A DNA stretch of 64,000 bases. Origin: Armatimonadota bacterium (lineage in GTDB: Bacteria; Armatimonadota; DTGP01; JAKQQT01). Made by a program: the position numbers and the translations under genes. The stretch's first letter is position 1, and every line of letters begins with the position of its first letter. The DNA is taken from the NCBI GenBank assembly GCA_036504095.1, contig DASXVS010000040.1, forward strand, positions 62,001 through 126,000, read 5' to 3'. Positions 27,788 to 36,303 of this stretch are shown one piece after another. A model generated the notes under the pieces. It saw only the letters and a program-made list of their open reading frames with translations. It was not told the origin of the DNA and did not search any database.

Positions 27788-28978
27788 ATGAGCCAAACCC
27801 TCACAGTCGGCGACCGGGCTATGCCGGAGACGCTTCAACGGGACTGGCGGCTGTTCACGCTGCTGACGTTCCTCTTTGGTTTCGGATTCGCCGTGTATAA
27901 CGGCGTGTTCCAGAATTTCTTCGGGAACTCCCTTCACGGCACCCCCTGGCAGTTGGGGAAACTGGAGTCGATGCGCGAGGTGCCGGGCCTGCTGGCGGCG
28001 CTGACGGCCGGCACGGTTGTTATGCTGGCCGAATCGCGCGTGGCGGGCCTGGGCCTCCTGATCACTGCGGTTGGCGTGGGCGTTACCGGTTTCATGCCCG
28101 GATACGCCGGCCTCGTGGCGATCTCGGTCTTCTGGTCCATCGGATTCCACCTGTACTCGTCGGTTTCCCCCGCCATCACGCTGGCACTGGCGAAGGGAAG
28201 GGAGGGCGGCAGGCATCTGGGGCGCATGTCCGCCGTCGGCTCGGCATCCACCCTCGTGGCCCTGGGTCTGGCGTGGCTGGTGTCCCATTTCCTGCCAAAA
28301 TTGCCGTACCACCTCTACTTTGCGCTGGCGGGATTGTCCATCGGTACGGCGGCATTTCTCTGCATGCGGCTCTCAACGCACGCCGAGGGTGCGCCGAGGG
28401 CCCGGCTGGTTGTCCGGAGGGAGTATCGCCTCTACTATCTGCTGGTCTTTCTCGAGGGGTGCCGGCGCCAGATATTCTCCATCTTCGCTTCGTTCGCGCT
28501 GATCAAGCAGTATCACGTCTCGCTTTCGGTGATGCTCCTGCTAGCGTTCGTCAACTCCATCCTGATCTCGCTCACCGCCCCGAGGATGGGACGCCTGATC
28601 GACCGTCACGGCGAACGCGGGCCTCTGACCTGGTATGCCATCGGCCTGATCATCGTGTTCGCCGGCTATGCCATCACGCGCTCGCTGGCGATGCTGTTCA
28701 CGCTGTATCTGATAGACAACGTCCTCTTCACCTTCAGCGTTGGATTCACTACGTACCTGCACCGCATCGTGCGGACGGATGAGCTCACCCCTTGTCTCGC
28801 TATGGGGACAACGATGAATCATATCGCGGCCGTGACGGTTCCCCTGGGCGGGGCGTGGCTCTGGAACCACTTCCAGAACTATCAGATTCCGTTCTGGGTG
28901 GGAGTGGGCATTGCGATGGTCTCGCTGGTCGCGACGCGATGGCTGCCCCGTGGCCGGGCTGTGAGCGTGACGGATTAG
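27788..28978 (+). CDS. Major facilitator superfamily transporter
   Basis: 396 residues with 11-12 predicted membrane helices. ATG at 27788 is preferred to a GTG two codons earlier. The loop after helix 2-3 and the middle of the protein have MFS-like features (GKLESMREVPGLLAAL, PRMGRLIDRHGERGPLTWY as the conserved A-loop of the second half). Substrate unknown; the sequence resembles uncharacterised MFS proteins without drug-resistance signature motifs. Alone between the secreted hypothetical and a convergent GyrI-like gene, whose end is 3 nt away. Confidence 0.85.
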   Translation: MSQTLTVGDRAMPETLQRDWRLFTLLTFLFGFGFAVYNGVFQNFFGNSLHGTPWQLGKLESMREVPGLLAALTAGTVVMLAESRVAGLGLLITAVGVGVTGFMPGYAGLVAISVFWSIGFHLYSSVSPAITLALAKGREGGRHLGRMSAVGSASTLVALGLAWLVSHFLPKLPYHLYFALAGLSIGTAAFLCMRLSTHAEGAPRARLVVRREYRLYYLLVFLEGCRRQIFSIFASFALIKQYHVSLSVMLLLAFVNSILISLTAPRMGRLIDRHGERGPLTWYAIGLIIVFAGYAITRSLAMLFTLYLIDNVLFTFSVGFTTYLHRIVRTDELTPCLAMGTTMNHIAAVTVPLGGAWLWNHFQNYQIPFWVGVGIAMVSLVATRWLPRGRAVSVTD

Positions 28979-28981
28979 CCG

Positions 28982-29455
28982 TCACTTGAGGAGATAAAAG
29001 ACATCCGTCCGGAGTTGAGCCGGATCATCGATCCAGTGTCCGTAGACTTCCCAGTTCGTGCCCTGCAAGTCGCATCCGTTGGCCGCGCACCATTCAACGA
29101 TGGCGCTGTGCGCGTCACCCATTCGGTCGTACGGGCCGACGTGAGTGGTTGACGCCGTTCGCCCACCGGGCGTTTCCAACTGCCTGACTTCGCCCTCTTC
29201 GGTGAACGTCCCAGGCATGAGGACGCCTGCCTGCATCAAGACCTGGCCAGCCGGAAGCGATTTGCCGTGGTCGTCTACGTTCAGGTATACCGCCACGTTG
29301 AGGCCCTGGCTTTGAAGATCGCTGCCCTTCAGAAATGCCCAGACCTTATCCAGGAGCGGTATGATTCTCGCGGGAATCTGTGAGGGCGCAACCCTCTCGC
29401 TTGCGCCCGCGAAAACCTGTGATTCAACCTGCTGAACACGAATCTCGTACGGCAT
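28982..29455 (-). CDS. GyrI-like (effector-binding domain) small-molecule binding protein
   Basis: 157 residues: a stand-alone GyrI-like/AraC effector-binding domain. Visible: YEIRVQQVESQVFAGASERV (3-22) as first strand, GLNVAVYLN, a beta-rich middle, RTASTTHVGPYDRMGDAHSA (the conserved H-x-G-P-Y motif) and NWEVYGHWIDDP with the conserved acidic residue near the end. Such domains bind drugs or other hydrophobic molecules, either fused to a DNA-binding part (absent here) or alone. Convergent with the MFS gene, a pairing that might reflect small-molecule handling, but this is only suggestive. Confidence 0.85.
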   Translation of the reverse strand: MPYEIRVQQVESQVFAGASERVAPSQIPARIIPLLDKVWAFLKGSDLQSQGLNVAVYLNVDDHGKSLPAGQVLMQAGVLMPGTFTEEGEVRQLETPGGRTASTTHVGPYDRMGDAHSAIVEWCAANGCDLQGTNWEVYGHWIDDPAQLRTDVFYLLK

Positions 29456-29518
29456 TCAATGACCCTCCCTCAGGAGAACCTATACCCGACCGGGGCGCGC
29501 AATCCACGTTTCTGTCGA

Positions 29519-30616
29519 CTATGTTATCTCAAGCATCCGGTCCAGCGCCAGTTTGGCGGCGGACCGCGTTGGTTCAGGCACGCTGATGCGGTTCACGACC
29601 TTGCCGGCCATCAGGTTGTCCAGCACCCACAGCAGAAAACTGGGGTGGATGCGGTACATCGTGCTGCACGGGCAGACAACCGGATCGAGGCAGAAGATGG
29701 TCTTGTCCGGGTGCTCGCAGGCGAGGCGGTTGACCAGGTTGATCTCGGTTCCCACTCCGATGACGCTTCCGGCAGATGCTTCCCGAATGAACTTCACGAT
29801 GAACTCAGTGGAACCGTTGGCATCTGAAGCTTGTACGACATCCAGGGGACACTCCGGGTGGACGACAATCCGGACCTCCGGGTGGATGGAGCGCGCGAGG
29901 GCAATCTGCTTAGTCGTGAAGCGGCCGTGCACCGAGCAGTGGCCTTTCCACAGGATGAATTTTGCGGCGCGGATGGCATCGGGCTCAAGGCCGCCCAAGG
30001 GCTCGTTCGGATCCCAAACCACCATCTGGTCTGGGGTATAGCCCAACGCGACGCCGCTGTTACGTCCGAGATGCTGGTCGGGGAAGAACAGTACCCGATC
30101 TTTGCGGTTGAGCGCCCACCGAATCGCGGCCTGAGCGTTCGAGGATGTGCAGACGGTGCCGCCGTTCCCGCCGACGAAGGCCTTGAGGCTGGCGGTGCTG
30201 TTCACATACGTGATCGGGAGGATGTCTTCGTCGAGAATCGGAACGATCTGATTCCAGCAGTCGTTGACCTGGTCGATATCCGCCATATCGGCCATGGAGC
30301 AGCCGGCCGAGAGGTTGGGAAGGATGACGTCCTGGTCGCCTGGCTTCAGGATGTCCGCGGACTCGGCCATAAAATGGACGCCGCAGAACACAATATGCCG
30401 GGCCTCGGGGCGCGTTGACGCTTCGCGGGCGAGTTTGAAGGAGTCACCGCGGTAGTCCGCGAATCGGATCACCTCGTCGCGCTGATAGTGGTGGCCGAGA
30501 ATTAGAAGGTCCGGCCCCAGTTCGCCTTTGGCCTGAGCGATGCGGGACAAGGTATCGCCTTCTGAAAGGGTCGTATATTCAGGCCCCAGGGGCCGTTGGT
30601 ATAGCAGGTTCAACAT
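29519..30616 (-). CDS. nadA: Quinolinate synthase
   Basis: 365 residues from ATG 30616. Condenses iminoaspartate with dihydroxyacetone phosphate to quinolinate, using a [4Fe-4S] cluster. Cluster cysteine candidates: C106 (LSAGCSMADM), one in GTVCTSS, and one in VVCPCSTMYR. Other family segments: GHHYQRDEVI, VFCGVHFMAESA, FFPDQHLGRNSG, WKGHCSVHGRF and EINLVNRLA. The start is 6 nt after a TATCAT box (30628-30623), so the mRNA is probably leaderless; an in-frame extension upstream crosses this promoter. Divergent from ccmE; its partner nadB is at 37297-38856. Confidence 0.97.
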   Translation of the reverse strand: MLNLLYQRPLGPEYTTLSEGDTLSRIAQAKGELGPDLLILGHHYQRDEVIRFADYRGDSFKLAREASTRPEARHIVFCGVHFMAESADILKPGDQDVILPNLSAGCSMADMADIDQVNDCWNQIVPILDEDILPITYVNSTASLKAFVGGNGGTVCTSSNAQAAIRWALNRKDRVLFFPDQHLGRNSGVALGYTPDQMVVWDPNEPLGGLEPDAIRAAKFILWKGHCSVHGRFTTKQIALARSIHPEVRIVVHPECPLDVVQASDANGSTEFIVKFIREASAGSVIGVGTEINLVNRLACEHPDKTIFCLDPVVCPCSTMYRIHPSFLLWVLDNLMAGKVVNRISVPEPTRSAAKLALDRMLEIT

Positions 30617-30622
30617 AGTCCC

Positions 30623-30628
30623 ATGATA
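30623..30628 (-). promoter_or_regulatory. -10 box of nadA (probably leaderless)
   Basis: TATCAT preceded by GC on the minus strand, 6 nt before the nadA ATG. No good -35 is seen. The context GCTATCAT also occurs before 49949 and 62572. Confidence 0.45.
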
Positions 30629-30703
30629 GCGCGGGTTAACTCGGCGGAGCGCCGGTGTGCTCGGACGAAACACGAATTCCCGGCGCTTCGTGCGTGCGCA
30701 TCG

Positions 30704-30712
30704 TGATATAGT
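30704..30712 (+). promoter_or_regulatory. Extended -10 promoter element of the ccm/hem operon
   Basis: TGA-TATAGT on the plus strand, about 40 nt before the ccmE start. It has the TG of an extended -10; no -35 match is clear. The leader would be about 35 nt and contains GGGAGG. Confidence 0.4.
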
Positions 30713-30752
30713 TATCAGTGTCATAAACGGACCGCATGGGGAGGGTTAGCAC

Positions 30753-31124
30753 TTGAGTAAGTCCACCGTAATTGGCCTGTTCCTGATTCTCGGCTTTGCC
30801 GCATTGGGCGCCGTTGCGTTCAAGAAAACGGTGACGCCGTACGTTACCGTTTCGGAGGCTAAGACGAGCCAGGACGTCGTGCAGGTCTACGGCGCCATCG
30901 ACCAGGCGCACCTCAAATACGACAGGAAGTCCGCCGAGATCACCTTCCCGCTCACGGATCTGAAGAATAACACGATGGTCGTTGCCTACCGGGGCGTGCG
31001 ACCGGGCAATATGGCTCAAGCCACCCACTGCGTGGCTACTGGTCAATGGAGTGGAGACCATTTTGAGGCTTCCACGCTCCTCATCAAATGCCCGTCGAAG
31101 TATCAGGGAGAGAAGAAAGCGTGA
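30753..31124 (+). CDS. ccmE: Cytochrome c maturation protein CcmE, CxxxY variant
   Basis: 123 residues from a TTG start with GGGAGGG upstream. One N-terminal membrane anchor (5-23), then an OB-fold heme-chaperone domain (about 30-112) with KTSQDVVQVYGAIDQAHLKYD and the late TLLIKCPSKY. Classical CcmE binds heme by the histidine of HxxxY; here that place is C113-P-S-K-Y117, the CxxxY form known from the variant System I of archaea and some bacteria. The protein would pass heme from the CcmABC side to CcmF in the cell envelope. The next gene, ccmF, overlaps by GTGA, confirming the pairing. CcmABC are not in the window. Confidence 0.85.
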   Translation: MSKSTVIGLFLILGFAALGAVAFKKTVTPYVTVSEAKTSQDVVQVYGAIDQAHLKYDRKSAEITFPLTDLKNNTMVVAYRGVRPGNMAQATHCVATGQWSGDHFEASTLLIKCPSKYQGEKKA

Positions 31125-33403
31125 CCACGCTAGGGTATGCGTTCATAGTGGCGGCGCTTCTGTCCGTGCTGGGTGGCAGCGCCGCATATGTTGTCTCCGA
31201 AATCACATCCGGGCAAAAGTCGGATACTTTCAGGGAATGGGGCCGGCACGGCTTCCGGATGGCCGCGCTGATGACCGGGCTGGCATCAATCTACCTGATG
31301 TCGTTCTTCGTGAACAGGCATTACGAGGTCGACTACGTCTTCCACAACAGTTCCCGCGACCTTCCGCTCATCTTCCGCGTGAGTTCGTTCTGGGCGGGGC
31401 AGGAGGGATCGTTCCTTCTGTGGGGGATGTGGACCGGCGTGTTGGGCCTGATCCTTTACCGGAAAGCGGGCAAGGATGAGGCCAGCGTGATGCCGTTCTA
31501 CGGGCTGACGTATGCTTTCATCCTGGCCATGGTGGCGATGATCAACCCGTTCAAGGTCAGCGCGGCGCCGCGCCTTGACGGCAACGGTCTCAACCCGCTG
31601 TTGCAGGATTACTGGATGGCAATCCACCCCCCGACGCTGTTCCTGGGCTATGCCCTGATGGCGGTGCCGTTCGCCTTCGCGATGGGAGCGCTGTGGCGGA
31701 AAGACTACCGCGACTGGATCCGCGCCGCGGCGCCGTGGGCGATTATGGGCGCGACAGTCCTCGCCCTGGCGCTGAGCATGGGCGGCCACTGGGCCTATCG
31801 CACGCTGGGGTGGGGGGGATTCTGGGGCTGGGACCCCGTTGAGAACGCGTCCTTCGTGCCGATGCTCTGCGGGATCGCGCTCTTGCACGGGCTTTACCTC
31901 CAACGCGGCGCAAACGCTGCCGGCCAGCGGATGAACATCGGCCTGGCGATCACCGGCTTCATCGCGGTGATGTACGCCAGTTACCTGACTCGGAGCGGAG
32001 TCCTCACCCAGTTCAGCAACCACTCGTTCTCCGAGATGAAACACTCGTGGTTCCTTCTGGCGTCGCTCCTCTTCTTCGTATTCCTGGGGTCGGTGTGGTA
32101 CCTGGCCCGGTTTGCGCGGATACCCGCTCCCAAACTGTACGACTCGCTGTCCTCCCGGGAGTTCGGGTTCTATCTGAGCGTGGTCGTGACCATGATCGCG
32201 GCCGTGATGGTGGCTGTCGGGACGAGCACCCCCATCATCACAGGCTGGTTTGCGAAAAAGCCGTATTCCGCTCCGCCGGCCTTCTACAATTGGACGATGG
32301 CGCCGATCGGCTTTCTAATGGCGCTGATGGTGGCCGTCTATCCGCTTGCCGCTCGCAACGGCATCTCGGTGGCCGACCTTCGCCGCAGGATAGCCATCCC
32401 GCTGATCGCCGGCCTCCTCGCGAGCGCCGCCGCGCTGTTAGCCGCTCGTGGCATACCCGGCCTGCAACCGCCTCAGATTGTGGCGGCGACAGGTCTGGCG
32501 TTCGGCGGCGTGCTGGCAGCCACGCTGAACGTGATGCTCCTCGTGCGCGTCATCCGCACCGGCGGCGTGGCGTCATCGGGGGGCTACCTGGCGCACATCG
32601 GTTTCGGCGTGCTTCTGGTCGGTGTGGTCTGCTCATCTGTATACTCAACCACCAGACGGTTGACGGTCGCCATGGGAAAGCCGGCTTTCGCCGATGGGTA
32701 CTCGTTCCAGTTGCTCGATCGCGGCGAAAGCCCCAATCCGCAGAAGGTTGTGATCCCGTTGCGCGTGACCGGGGCCTCGCAGCCGGGAAGAGCCTTCGAG
32801 GTGCGTCCATTCATGTCGCAGGACCGCAATGGCATGCAGATGACCTCGCCCGGCATCCATAGCAACTGGCATCACGATCTTTACGTGGCGCCGGTGCAGT
32901 TCGACCCCGGCGGTCTCCAGACGATGCCGATCACCTTGAAGCGGGGGCAGATCTATGTGTTCGGCCCGCTGAAGCTCTATTTCGCCGGCGTCGATCAAAT
33001 TGGCCAGCCGGGTTCGCCGGATTTCGGGATGAGGGCGAACCTGCTGGCGATTCGCGGCAAGGTTCACGCGCCGGTGAGCCCGGAGATCAACTTCCAGACG
33101 TCACGAGGCACAATTGTCGGATTACCGGGCGGTTCGAGGATCAATATCAGCCCGGACAACGATTTTCAGAATGGCGTTGTGTTCGACCTTGCCGGGCCAA
33201 ACTCCACCATGACTGCCGCATATGCTATCGTGGATGTAACGGTCAAGCCCCTCATCTGGTTGACGTGGCTCGGAATGGTCACGACCGTCGCGGGTGGCCT
33301 CATCTCGGTGAGGCGGCGAGCGAAAGACAGAAAACGGGTGGTGGAAACAGCCGTTCTCATAGAACGGCCGGCTGAGCATGCGGTATTATCCAATCTTCAT
33401 TGA
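31121..33403 (+). CDS. ccmF: Cytochrome c maturation protein CcmF (heme lyase subunit)
   Basis: 760 residues from GTG 31121, overlapping the ccmE stop. About 14 membrane helices; the tryptophan-rich heme-handling motif WGGFWGWDPVENASFVPMLC is near residues 229-248, and histidines for heme-b/heme-c binding occur in loops (MAIHPPTLFLGY; NHSFSEMKHSWF). A large periplasmic domain lies before the last helix (about 515-710). Joins heme to apocytochrome c. No ccmH or ccmG is seen next to it, in line with the CxxxY-type system. The 3' end overlaps the next gene by 26 nt in another frame. Confidence 0.93.
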   Translation: MTTLGYAFIVAALLSVLGGSAAYVVSEITSGQKSDTFREWGRHGFRMAALMTGLASIYLMSFFVNRHYEVDYVFHNSSRDLPLIFRVSSFWAGQEGSFLLWGMWTGVLGLILYRKAGKDEASVMPFYGLTYAFILAMVAMINPFKVSAAPRLDGNGLNPLLQDYWMAIHPPTLFLGYALMAVPFAFAMGALWRKDYRDWIRAAAPWAIMGATVLALALSMGGHWAYRTLGWGGFWGWDPVENASFVPMLCGIALLHGLYLQRGANAAGQRMNIGLAITGFIAVMYASYLTRSGVLTQFSNHSFSEMKHSWFLLASLLFFVFLGSVWYLARFARIPAPKLYDSLSSREFGFYLSVVVTMIAAVMVAVGTSTPIITGWFAKKPYSAPPAFYNWTMAPIGFLMALMVAVYPLAARNGISVADLRRRIAIPLIAGLLASAAALLAARGIPGLQPPQIVAATGLAFGGVLAATLNVMLLVRVIRTGGVASSGGYLAHIGFGVLLVGVVCSSVYSTTRRLTVAMGKPAFADGYSFQLLDRGESPNPQKVVIPLRVTGASQPGRAFEVRPFMSQDRNGMQMTSPGIHSNWHHDLYVAPVQFDPGGLQTMPITLKRGQIYVFGPLKLYFAGVDQIGQPGSPDFGMRANLLAIRGKVHAPVSPEINFQTSRGTIVGLPGGSRINISPDNDFQNGVVFDLAGPNSTMTAAYAIVDVTVKPLIWLTWLGMVTTVAGGLISVRRRAKDRKRVVETAVLIERPAEHAVLSNLH

Positions 33404-34001
33404 TCTGAACGGCAAGAGGGCTGTGGTTGTGGGCGGTGGTCACATCGCCGAACGCAAAGTAGGCACGCTGCTTGAATGCGGCGCCCTCGTGACCGTGGTA
33501 TCGCCTGAGATTACACCAGGCCTCCGGGAAGCCGTCGATAACGGGCGCATTTCGTGGATCGCCCGCACATACCAGGCGGGTGACCTTTCCGGCGCGTTCT
33601 GCACCTATGCGGCGACTGACGAAAACGCCGTCAATACCGCGGTCTTCGCGGAAGCGAGCCGCAACAGCCAGTTGTGCAATGTGGTTGACGTTCCCCCGCT
33701 GTGCAACTTCATCGTTCCCAGCATCGTGGACCGGGGGGATCTGACCATCGCGATCAGTAGTTCAGGCAACAGTCCTGCGCTGGCGAAGCGCCTCAAATCC
33801 CGCCTCGGAGAAGAGTATGGCGAAGAGTGGCGAGCTTTGAACGACCTCCTCGGCCGCCTGAGGCCGGAGGTCAAGCGCAGGTATCCCGAAGAGGCTCCCA
33901 GAAACGACCTGCTGGCGCGCCTCATGGACGCCGGCGTTCTGGAAATGCTGCGGGAAGGGCGAGCCGCCGAAGCGGAGGAACTGGCTTGGCAGGTACTCTA
34001 A
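33378..34001 (+). CDS. Precorrin-2 dehydrogenase / siroheme ferrochelatase-like (Met8/CysG N-terminal type)
   Basis: 207 residues. N-terminal Rossmann fold with YYPIFIDLNGKRAVVVGGGHIAERK (G-x-G-x2-A for NAD at 18-25) and the FCTYAATDENAVN segment, followed by CNVVDVPPLCNFIVPSI, where the family has its catalytic aspartate, and TIAISSSGNSPALAKRLK. The C-terminal helical part (150-207) matches the dimerisation/chelatase region. Oxidises precorrin-2 to sirohydrochlorin in siroheme or heme d1-type routes. It sits between ccmF and hemA, in a typical tetrapyrrole setting. Overlap of 26 nt with ccmF suggests coupled translation. Confidence 0.9.
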   Translation: MRYYPIFIDLNGKRAVVVGGGHIAERKVGTLLECGALVTVVSPEITPGLREAVDNGRISWIARTYQAGDLSGAFCTYAATDENAVNTAVFAEASRNSQLCNVVDVPPLCNFIVPSIVDRGDLTIAISSSGNSPALAKRLKSRLGEEYGEEWRALNDLLGRLRPEVKRRYPEEAPRNDLLARLMDAGVLEMLREGRAAEAEELAWQVL

Positions 34002-34058
34002 TGCAGACTTCATTCGGCACTTCGCGACGCAGGTCAAGCAACGGCCGCCCGAATCCCT

Positions 34059-34098
34059 CGTCCGGAGGACGATTGGCCGATGGCCCTTCAGACCGGTA
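34059..34098 (+). repeat. 40-nt two-hairpin element, copy 1 (before hemA)
   Basis: CGTCC-GGA-GGACG, then ATT, then GGCC-GAT-GGCC, then CTTCAGACCGGTA. It matches 39 of 40 bases of 47149-47188 before hisG; the one change is in the second loop, leaving both stems intact. It starts 57 nt after the met8 stop and ends 40 nt before the hemA start. Confidence 0.85.
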
Positions 34099-34137
34099 CT
34101 TCCGTGTCGGGCCGGCAGCGGCGTATTGGAGTAGCCA

Positions 34138-35478
34138 ATGCATCTGATCGTGCTGGGGTTGAGCCATAAGACCGCGCCGGTTGCCGTCCGGGAACTGGTG
34201 GCGCTCACACCCGCGCGCATCCCCGAAGCCCTCATGGCGATCCGCCGGATTTCCAGCGTGCGCGAAGCAGCCATCATCTCCACGTGCAATCGGACTGAGT
34301 TGTATGTCGTCAGCGAATCGCGGGACGAAGAGCTGCTGGCGGACATCCTGTGTCACGGTGAGCACGGCGCCGAGGCGAGGGACCACCTCTATTCATACCT
34401 GGACGAGGCCATGGTCCGGCATCTGTTCCGCGTTGCATCGGGCGTTGACAGCATGGTGCTTGGCGAAGGGCAAATCCTCGGCCAGGTGCGCGAAGCAGCC
34501 CGCTTCGCCAATGAGGAATCGGGCGCGGGGCCGGTCCTTCGACGCCTGTTCGACCAGGCCATCTCGTGCGGCCGGCGTGTTCGAACCGAAACGGACATCG
34601 CGCGCGGGGCCGTCTCGGTCAGCCATGTGGCGGTGGAACTGGCGAGGCAGATTTTTGGTGACCTGAAAGGTCGCACCGTATTGCTTCTCGGCGCCGGTGA
34701 AACCGCGGAAATGACAGCGCGCCTGATGGTGAAGTTCGGGGTTTCTTTCGTTACGGTTGCCAACCGGACCTTCGAACGCGCGGAAGCCCTTGCGACGGTT
34801 CTGGGCGGACAGGCCGTGCGGTACGATCAGTTCCCCGAAAAGATGGAACGCGCGGACGTAGTTGTCTGCAGCACCGCGGCGCCGCATGCCATCATCACCC
34901 GGGATGTGGCCCGTCAGGCGGCCGCGCGCCGCCGGGGCCGCCCGGTGTTCTTGATCGATCTCGCCATTCCGCGCGACGTCGAACCGTCGGTCGCCGATCT
35001 GGACAACGTCTTCCTGTACAATCTGGACAACCTTCAGGACCTCGTCAGCCAGAATGTGGAAACCCGGCGGGACGAAATCCATCTGGTGGAGCAGATCGTT
35101 GAGCAGGAGGTGGCATCGTACATGCAGTGGGTGGGATCCCTGCAGGTGGTGCCGGTGCTCACCGAGTTGCAGCGTCGGTTCGAGGACATCCGCCAGGCGG
35201 AAATGGAGCGCACACGGCGGCGCCTGGAGGGTTTGACCCCGGACGAGCGCGACGCCGTGGACCAGATGACGAGGGCGATGGTCAAAAAAATGCTGCACGA
35301 CCCGTGGCGCTTCATGAGGTCCTCCGATGAATCCGGAACGGCCGGGGCCCTGCAAGCGTTGGTCGACGTCTTCGGGCTGGAACTGTCCGGTACTGCATCG
35401 CCTCTGCCCACTGTAGAGATAATCGAGCCGGAGCCGCTCCCAACGGAGCCCGAGGTGCCGGTGGGACAAACGCGATGA
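34138..35478 (+). CDS. hemA: Glutamyl-tRNA reductase
   Basis: 446 residues. First step of C5 tetrapyrrole synthesis: reduces Glu-tRNA to glutamate-1-semialdehyde with NADPH. Catalytic cysteine C50 in IISTCNRTELY; GVDSMVLGEGQILGQVREA for substrate recognition; NADPH domain with LLLGAGETAEMTARLM; C-terminal dimerisation helices (about 310-400). Its product goes to HemL (40446) in the same block. The last base pairs overlap the next start (ATGA), so it is coupled to the CcsA/HemX-like gene, an arrangement seen in many bacteria where HemX controls GluTR level. Confidence 0.98.
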   Translation: MHLIVLGLSHKTAPVAVRELVALTPARIPEALMAIRRISSVREAAIISTCNRTELYVVSESRDEELLADILCHGEHGAEARDHLYSYLDEAMVRHLFRVASGVDSMVLGEGQILGQVREAARFANEESGAGPVLRRLFDQAISCGRRVRTETDIARGAVSVSHVAVELARQIFGDLKGRTVLLLGAGETAEMTARLMVKFGVSFVTVANRTFERAEALATVLGGQAVRYDQFPEKMERADVVVCSTAAPHAIITRDVARQAAARRRGRPVFLIDLAIPRDVEPSVADLDNVFLYNLDNLQDLVSQNVETRRDEIHLVEQIVEQEVASYMQWVGSLQVVPVLTELQRRFEDIRQAEMERTRRRLEGLTPDERDAVDQMTRAMVKKMLHDPWRFMRSSDESGTAGALQALVDVFGLELSGTASPLPTVEIIEPEPLPTEPEVPVGQTR

Positions 35479-36299
35479 ACTTCGGACAGATCTCCTTCAC
35501 AATCGCACTGGTTCTCTATTTCGTGAGCGCCGGGCTCTACCACGTTCCCGTTTTACTGAATGGGAAGCGCGGCGCCCGTCCGGCACAGATCGCCGCGCTG
35601 GTGGGGTGGCTCTTTCAGACGGCCGGCATCGCACATCGCAGCCTCACGTTGGGCCTTCCTCCATATGTGGAATTGCGCGGCGCCGTAATGACCGTTGCCT
35701 GGGTGATCGTTCTCTTGACTCTCGTCGTGGAGTGGCGCCTTCACACGGCCACGCTGGGCGTACCGGCCATGCCGGTTGCAGCATTGGCGATGGTGATGGC
35801 GGACACCCTGCCGTTGTTCGGTGGAATCCACCCGCTCATGCCGTCATTGTACCGGGACCCGATGTCGGCGCACGTAGGTTCCATCGTCGCCGCGTTCGGC
35901 TGTTTTGCGCTTGCTTTCTGCCTGGCGCTGCTATACATGGTTCAGGAACGACGCCTGAAGCGCCATACACTGCGCACGACGCGGCCCGGAGCGCTTTCAC
36001 TGACCGATATCGAGCACCTCGCCAACACCTTTGCGGCTTTCGGCTTCTCGATGCTCACGCTGGGCTTGCTTCTGGGGTTCGTCTGGGCCGCCAGCGGCGT
36101 GTGGAAGGGCAATTGGTACATGGAGCCGATCGTGCTCGCTACCATCGCGACCTGGGCAGTGTACGCCGGCTACCTCTACATCAGAGGCGTGAAGGGGTCG
36201 CGCGGCAGAGGCAACATGTATTTCCTTATCATCGGCTTCACACTCGCGGTGTTCACCTTGCTGGTAGTGCGCCCCATTCTGCCGGGACAACACGGTTAG
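35475..36299 (+). CDS. CcsA/HemX-like cytochrome c assembly membrane protein
   Basis: 274 residues with eight predicted membrane helices. Similar in length and order to CcsA/CcmC/HemX proteins (CytC_asm family). The tryptophan-rich motif is degenerate here (VWAASGVWKGNWYMEPI near 204-220 instead of WGxYWxWD), which points to a HemX-type regulatory or heme-handling protein more than a heme lyase. Conserved histidines occur in loops (GIAHRS; MSAHVGS). Coupled to hemA by ATGA overlap and 4 nt before hemC. If the cell uses System I, a separate CcmC should exist elsewhere. Confidence 0.8.
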   Translation: MNFGQISFTIALVLYFVSAGLYHVPVLLNGKRGARPAQIAALVGWLFQTAGIAHRSLTLGLPPYVELRGAVMTVAWVIVLLTLVVEWRLHTATLGVPAMPVAALAMVMADTLPLFGGIHPLMPSLYRDPMSAHVGSIVAAFGCFALAFCLALLYMVQERRLKRHTLRTTRPGALSLTDIEHLANTFAAFGFSMLTLGLLLGFVWAASGVWKGNWYMEPIVLATIATWAVYAGYLYIRGVKGSRGRGNMYFLIIGFTLAVFTLLVVRPILPGQHG

Positions 36300-36303
36300 C
36301 GAT

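Noticed and set aside
30617-30752. Consensus sigma-70 promoter pair for ccmE
   Set aside because: Only an extended -10 is visible; no hexamer at the right distance resembles TTGACA.
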